Shown here one piece after another: positions 60,469-64,000 of a stretch of DNA of 64,000 nucleotides. Numbering within the stretch: the stretch's first letter is position 1; each line of letters starts with the position of its first letter. The notes beneath the pieces were generated by a model. That model ran no database searches, was not told the DNA's origin, and saw nothing but the letters and a program-made list of their open reading frames with translations. The translations under genes were made by a program, and so were the position numbers. The stretch comes from Thiomicrorhabdus sp965602805 (lineage in GTDB: Bacteria; Pseudomonadota; Gammaproteobacteria; Thiomicrospirales; Thiomicrospiraceae): positions 124,001-188,000 of the forward strand of contig CBFCZK010000004.1 in the NCBI GenBank assembly GCA_965602805.1, written 5' to 3'.

Positions 60469-63400
60469 ATGTCTGAAAATCAAAAGTCAGAAAATCAGGC
60501 GGCTGAGCCTGAAATGAATATTGCGGGTAAGATTGCCACGGCGTTTATTCACTCTAAAATTACCATGATGATTGTCATTGCAATTACCCTTGCGGGCATG
60601 ATGGCGTTCTTAGTGACGCCACGCGAATACAATCCTCAGATCGTTGTTCCAGCAGCCAATATTATTGTGCCTAAAGGTGGCGCGACCCCTGAAGAAGTTG
60701 AAAACATGGTGGTTAAGCCACTAGAAACCATTTTGAGTGCTTTGCCAGGAGTGGATCACACCTTTGGTTATGCAGGAAATGATTTCGGTGTGGTCACTGT
60801 TCAGTTCGAAGTTGGTGAAAATCAGGTCGATAGCTTGGTTAAAGTTTATAACCAGCTGATGCAGAATATGGATAAGATGCCGCCTGACACTCAACAGCCG
60901 ATTGTTAAACCAATCAATGTGGATGATGTGCCGATTATGACCTTGGCAGTCACTTCAACGGAAATGTCCGGTTATGACTTGCGTGATGTCTCGCTTAAAT
61001 TGGTTGAGAACCTAAGAAATATTCCAGGTGTGTCGTTCACGGATGTGATTGGTGGTCAACAGCGTGCGGTGAATGTTTGGTTGGACGCTCAAAAGATCTC
61101 TTTAACGGGAATGTCTTTAAGCGCCATTAGTGAAATGCTGTTGGGCAGTAACGTCTCAACGCCTGTTGGTTCGATGGTCAATAACAATAAAAATCAACTG
61201 ATTCGTGTCAATGGATTTCTTGGTAATGCTAAGGATGTTGGTGAGATTATTATCGGAATGGATAATGGTCGTCCAATTTATCTAAAAGACATTGCTAAGA
61301 TTGAAGATGGTCCTAAGGAATCCGAGGTTTATACCCGTATCGGGTTTGGTCCAGCTGGCGCGTTTTCATCTAAAGGTGAGCAGGCTGCGGTCACAATATC
61401 ACTTGCAAAACAGCCCGGTACTAATGCTGTTGATGTAGCGAATTTAGTGTTGGATAAACTAGAAGAACTTAAGAAAAGCGTTTTACCAAGTAATATTGAT
61501 ATCGTGGTTACACGTAATGACGGCGAAAAAGCTAATGCTGCAGTTAATTTATTGATGGAGCATTTAGGCATTGCGGTCGCTTCGGTGGTTGTGATTATGG
61601 TGCTGTTCTTAGGTTGGCGTGAAGCGGGTATTGTTACCTTAACCGTGCCTTTGATTTTGTTTGTCGTGCTGTTTATTGGTATGTTGGCCGAACAAACGAT
61701 AAACCGTATTACCTTGTTTGCACTTATTTTATCGTTGGGGCTTCTTGTTGATGCCGCCATTGTTGTTATAGAAAATATACACCGGCATATTCATAACGGT
61801 TTTGACCCTGAAAAGTTCGATGAAGTTATTATTAAAGCGACCAATGAAATTGGTAACCCTACTAATGTTGCGACTATTGCGGTTATCTTAGCGTTTATAC
61901 CTATGCTGTTTGTCACCGGGATGATGGGGCCATTTATGGCGCCGATTCCATTTAATGTACCAGTCGCTATGATTGCGTCGTTATTGGTCGCTTACATGTT
62001 GGTGCCTTATATGGCTTACCGTTTCTTGGGTAAAAAAGCTATTAAGGAAATGCAGGAAAGAGAAAGCCTAGAAACACACCATGTCGAAAAAGAAGACTGG
62101 ATGCAAAAGTTGTACGAGGCTTCGATTACACCGCTAATCGATAGTCGTACCAAGCGTAACGTCTTCTTGGGTGCTGTTTTGATTGCTTTAATTGGCGCGA
62201 TGTTACAACCTGCATTACAGTTTATGCGTGGCGATGACATGAATGGGCCTCTGCACCCAGCCGGTGTTGAAGTTAAAATGCTGCCTTATGATAATACTGG
62301 GACTTTCCTTGTACAGATTGATATGCCTGAAGGCACTGCACTTGAGGCAACGGATCGTGTCGTTCGTCACGTCGGTGAGCGTTTGTCTTTAACGCCCAAT
62401 GTAACAGATTACAGTGTTTATTTAGGCGATCATGCACCGATTGATTTCGCAGGTTTAGTACGTGGTGATTTAATTAAGCAGGGTGCTAACTTTGCACAGA
62501 TTCGCGTTAATTTAGTCGATAAGCATCATCGTAGTGAATCTTCGCATGACATTGTTATCAACTTGGATGCTGAATTGACAGAGCTGAGAAAAGTTTTTCC
62601 ATCAGCAAATATCAAACTGTATGAAACACCACCTGGTCCACCCGTCACCACTCAAATTATGGCGGAACTCTATGGTCCTGATTATGATAAATTGCGTGAA
62701 GCAGCCTTGGAAGTTGGTAAATCCTTCAATCAAATCTACGGTCTGATTAATGTTGATGATTCTGTTACGTCTGATACTGAAACCTTTGAAGTCAATGTCG
62801 ATCGAGAGCAAGCTAACTTATTAGGCGTTGCGCCTGCGCAGATTGCTAAAATGTTGCGTGACTATATCAATGGTTATGAACTTGGCTATATGCACTTGGA
62901 TAATGTGCGTGAACCCGTGAATATCATTGTACGGTTGCCGCGTTCTGCAAGAACCGTTGCCGAGCAGCTATTATCTTTACGCGTACAGTCTCGCGGTGGT
63001 GAAGCGGTACCTCTGTCAGCGGTGGCTAATATTGAAAAGGTCATGCACGCTAAACCAATTCTTGCTAGAGATCAGCATAAGATGGTGATGATTGGCGGTG
63101 AACTACTAAAATCAAGTCCGGTCTATGCCGTGCTGTCTTTAGATAAGATGTTGGATGGTGTGACGCTGCCCGAAACAGGTGTCACATTTCATACGGCTAA
63201 TCTAGGCTTTGTGGCAGCAACACCGGATGATGTTATGGATTACACCATTCTTTGGGGCGGTGAAATGCGTCTAACATTAGATGTGTTCCGGGATATGGGA
63301 AGTGCGTTTATTGTGGCGTTAATCTTTATCTATCTAATATTGGTAGGTTATTACAAGTCATTCATGATTCCTACGATTGTCATGGGGGCGATTCCTTTGA

Positions 63401-63810
63401 CCATGATTGGGGTTTTCCCTGGTCACTGGTTAACGGATCAAGCCTTTACAGCAACGTCGATGATTGGGGTGATCGCCCTCGCTGGAATAGTGGTGCGTAA
63501 CTCGTTACTCTTGATTGACTTCATTTTAGAGTATGAGAGAGAAGGTAAATCATTGAAGGCTTCGGTTATAGAGGCTGGTAAGGTTCGTTTCCGTCCAATT
63601 CTATTAACAGCCTTAGCCATCATGTTCGGTTCTATGATCATGGTCACGGATCCAGTGTTTGGTGGTCTAGCAGTAGCGCTTATCTTCGGAACGCTCTCTT
63701 CTACGGTATTAACATTACTGGTCATCCCATCGCTCTATTATATTTGGCGCTGGCACGGTGGTGTTAAACAGCAAGAAGAGTTAGCGGCAGCTCAAGTTAG
63801 TAAAAGCTAA
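60469..63810 (+). CDS. RND efflux permease, atypical hydrophobe/amphiphile type
   Basis: 1113 residues with twelve membrane helices and two large periplasmic loops. The first helix is followed by PREYNPQIVVPAANIIV; the proton-relay helix 4 reads LGLLVDAAIVVIEN. AcrB-type pumps have two Asp there (VDDA); here only one remains and Ala replaces the other. The C-terminal half has PLTMIGVFPGHWLT and VVRNSLLLIDF. A longer soluble loop (around 520-545) follows helix 6. The family of pumps with PREYNPQI is often near sulfur or metal genes, but substrates are not known. Only the single Asp rules it out as a typical AcrB. Confidence 0.9.
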   Translation: MSENQKSENQAAEPEMNIAGKIATAFIHSKITMMIVIAITLAGMMAFLVTPREYNPQIVVPAANIIVPKGGATPEEVENMVVKPLETILSALPGVDHTFGYAGNDFGVVTVQFEVGENQVDSLVKVYNQLMQNMDKMPPDTQQPIVKPINVDDVPIMTLAVTSTEMSGYDLRDVSLKLVENLRNIPGVSFTDVIGGQQRAVNVWLDAQKISLTGMSLSAISEMLLGSNVSTPVGSMVNNNKNQLIRVNGFLGNAKDVGEIIIGMDNGRPIYLKDIAKIEDGPKESEVYTRIGFGPAGAFSSKGEQAAVTISLAKQPGTNAVDVANLVLDKLEELKKSVLPSNIDIVVTRNDGEKANAAVNLLMEHLGIAVASVVVIMVLFLGWREAGIVTLTVPLILFVVLFIGMLAEQTINRITLFALILSLGLLVDAAIVVIENIHRHIHNGFDPEKFDEVIIKATNEIGNPTNVATIAVILAFIPMLFVTGMMGPFMAPIPFNVPVAMIASLLVAYMLVPYMAYRFLGKKAIKEMQERESLETHHVEKEDWMQKLYEASITPLIDSRTKRNVFLGAVLIALIGAMLQPALQFMRGDDMNGPLHPAGVEVKMLPYDNTGTFLVQIDMPEGTALEATDRVVRHVGERLSLTPNVTDYSVYLGDHAPIDFAGLVRGDLIKQGANFAQIRVNLVDKHHRSESSHDIVINLDAELTELRKVFPSANIKLYETPPGPPVTTQIMAELYGPDYDKLREAALEVGKSFNQIYGLINVDDSVTSDTETFEVNVDREQANLLGVAPAQIAKMLRDYINGYELGYMHLDNVREPVNIIVRLPRSARTVAEQLLSLRVQSRGGEAVPLSAVANIEKVMHAKPILARDQHKMVMIGGELLKSSPVYAVLSLDKMLDGVTLPETGVTFHTANLGFVAATPDDVMDYTILWGGEMRLTLDVFRDMGSAFIVALIFIYLILVGYYKSFMIPTIVMGAIPLTMIGVFPGHWLTDQAFTATSMIGVIALAGIVVRNSLLLIDFILEYEREGKSLKASVIEAGKVRFRPILLTALAIMFGSMIMVTDPVFGGLAVALIFGTLSSTVLTLLVIPSLYYIWRWHGGVKQQEELAAAQVSKS

Positions 63811-63840
63811 AGCTTAATTCTTGATCTGTTCAATAGTGTA

Positions 63841-63869
63841 AAAAGCCAAGCTTAGTCTTGGCTTTTTTT
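63841..63869 (+). terminator. Terminator of the RND operon
   Basis: AAAAGCCAAG, CTTAGT loop, CTTGGCTTTTTTT. Beyond it, to 64000, I see only a one-mismatch 12-mer (ACCAGGACTGGT at 63903) and no gene. Confidence 0.92.
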
Positions 63870-64000
63870 ATGTCTGAAAGAAATGGTTTCTGTAAGTGTT
63901 TGACCAGGACTGGTCAAAGCTAGGGTTTAGAATGCTTATTGTAGTTGTAGTTGTGGTAGGGTGCGTTTTGGATGGCCTAGAAATGCAATAAATTCTGTTT

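Noticed and set aside
61329..61760. 143-codon reverse frame inside the RND pump gene
   Set aside because: Antisense shadow of a conserved membrane region with no start signals.
1..64000. tRNA, rRNA or known riboswitch
   Set aside because: I looked for tRNA T-loop words (GTTCGATTC, GTTCAAATC) and for leader structures before ribF, ileS and pur genes and saw none convincing; a covariance-model scan would be decisive.

Overview
The window looks like chromosomal core genome of a low-GC, sulfur-oxidising gammaproteobacterium. Gene order and protein sequences fit the Thiomicrospira / Thiomicrorhabdus / Hydrogenovibrio group. The main evidence is textbook gammaproteobacterial synteny, a flavocytochrome c sulfide dehydrogenase pair (fccAB), and strong TTA/TTG leucine preference. 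The genus is an inference; no rRNA or tRNA gene was seen in the window.

Layout. (1) 1-2.6 kb: a response regulator (cut by the window edge), a histidine kinase and a type IV-like pilin. (2) 2.65-3.4 kb: a decayed REP-associated (RAYT) transposase framed by a 12-bp inverted repeat. (3) 3.5-16.9 kb: miaB-ybeZ(phoH)-ybeY-corC-lnt, a small reverse-strand gene, then leuS-lptE-holA-proA-nadD-rsfS-rlmH, covering tRNA modification, ribosome and rRNA maturation, lipoprotein acylation and LPS assembly. (4) 16.9-25.9 kb: a 105-bp tandem repeat array, rpsT, a DUF3817 gene, murJ, ribF, ileS, lspA and a PqiA-like gene, separated by repeat-filled spacers. (5) 26-29.3 kb, reverse strand: a Cys-rich thioredoxin-like fusion protein with a COG0701 permease, then a MltB-type transglycosylase. 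(6) 29.4-39.2 kb: rlmKL, hemN, a YdcF-like gene (reverse), clpB with a heat-shock promoter, and fccAB. (7) 39.4-50.6 kb, reverse strand: a ComFB-like gene, purD, purH, fis, dusB, prmA, accC, accB, aroQ and a dsbD with a doubled N-terminal domain. (8) 50.9-57.6 kb: fxsA, an SDR-type dehydratase/epimerase, a FadL-type porin, a DUF302 lipoprotein, pdxB and an alpha/beta hydrolase. (9) 57.6-63.8 kb: a TolC / membrane-fusion / RND efflux operon behind a strong promoter whose -35 box lies in a 30-bp palindrome.

The most unusual feature is a dispersed 12-bp palindrome, ACCAGGCCTGGT. I count 17 exact copies in 64 kb, where chance predicts far fewer than one, plus about a dozen near copies. It sits in spacers, at the apex of terminator hairpins, inside a larger CACGAAG-type palindromic repeat, and within genes. 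Inside genes it appears to dictate codon choice: most Gly-Leu-Val and all Gln-Ala-Trp tripeptides I found are encoded by GGCCTGGT or CAGGCCTGG. It behaves like a genome-wide signal comparable in style to uptake sequences or HIP1, but I do not recognise it. Three further dispersed repeat families (CACGAAG, GTCATTGCGAG, and the CAAGGC/AACGCAG palindromes) populate the spacers.
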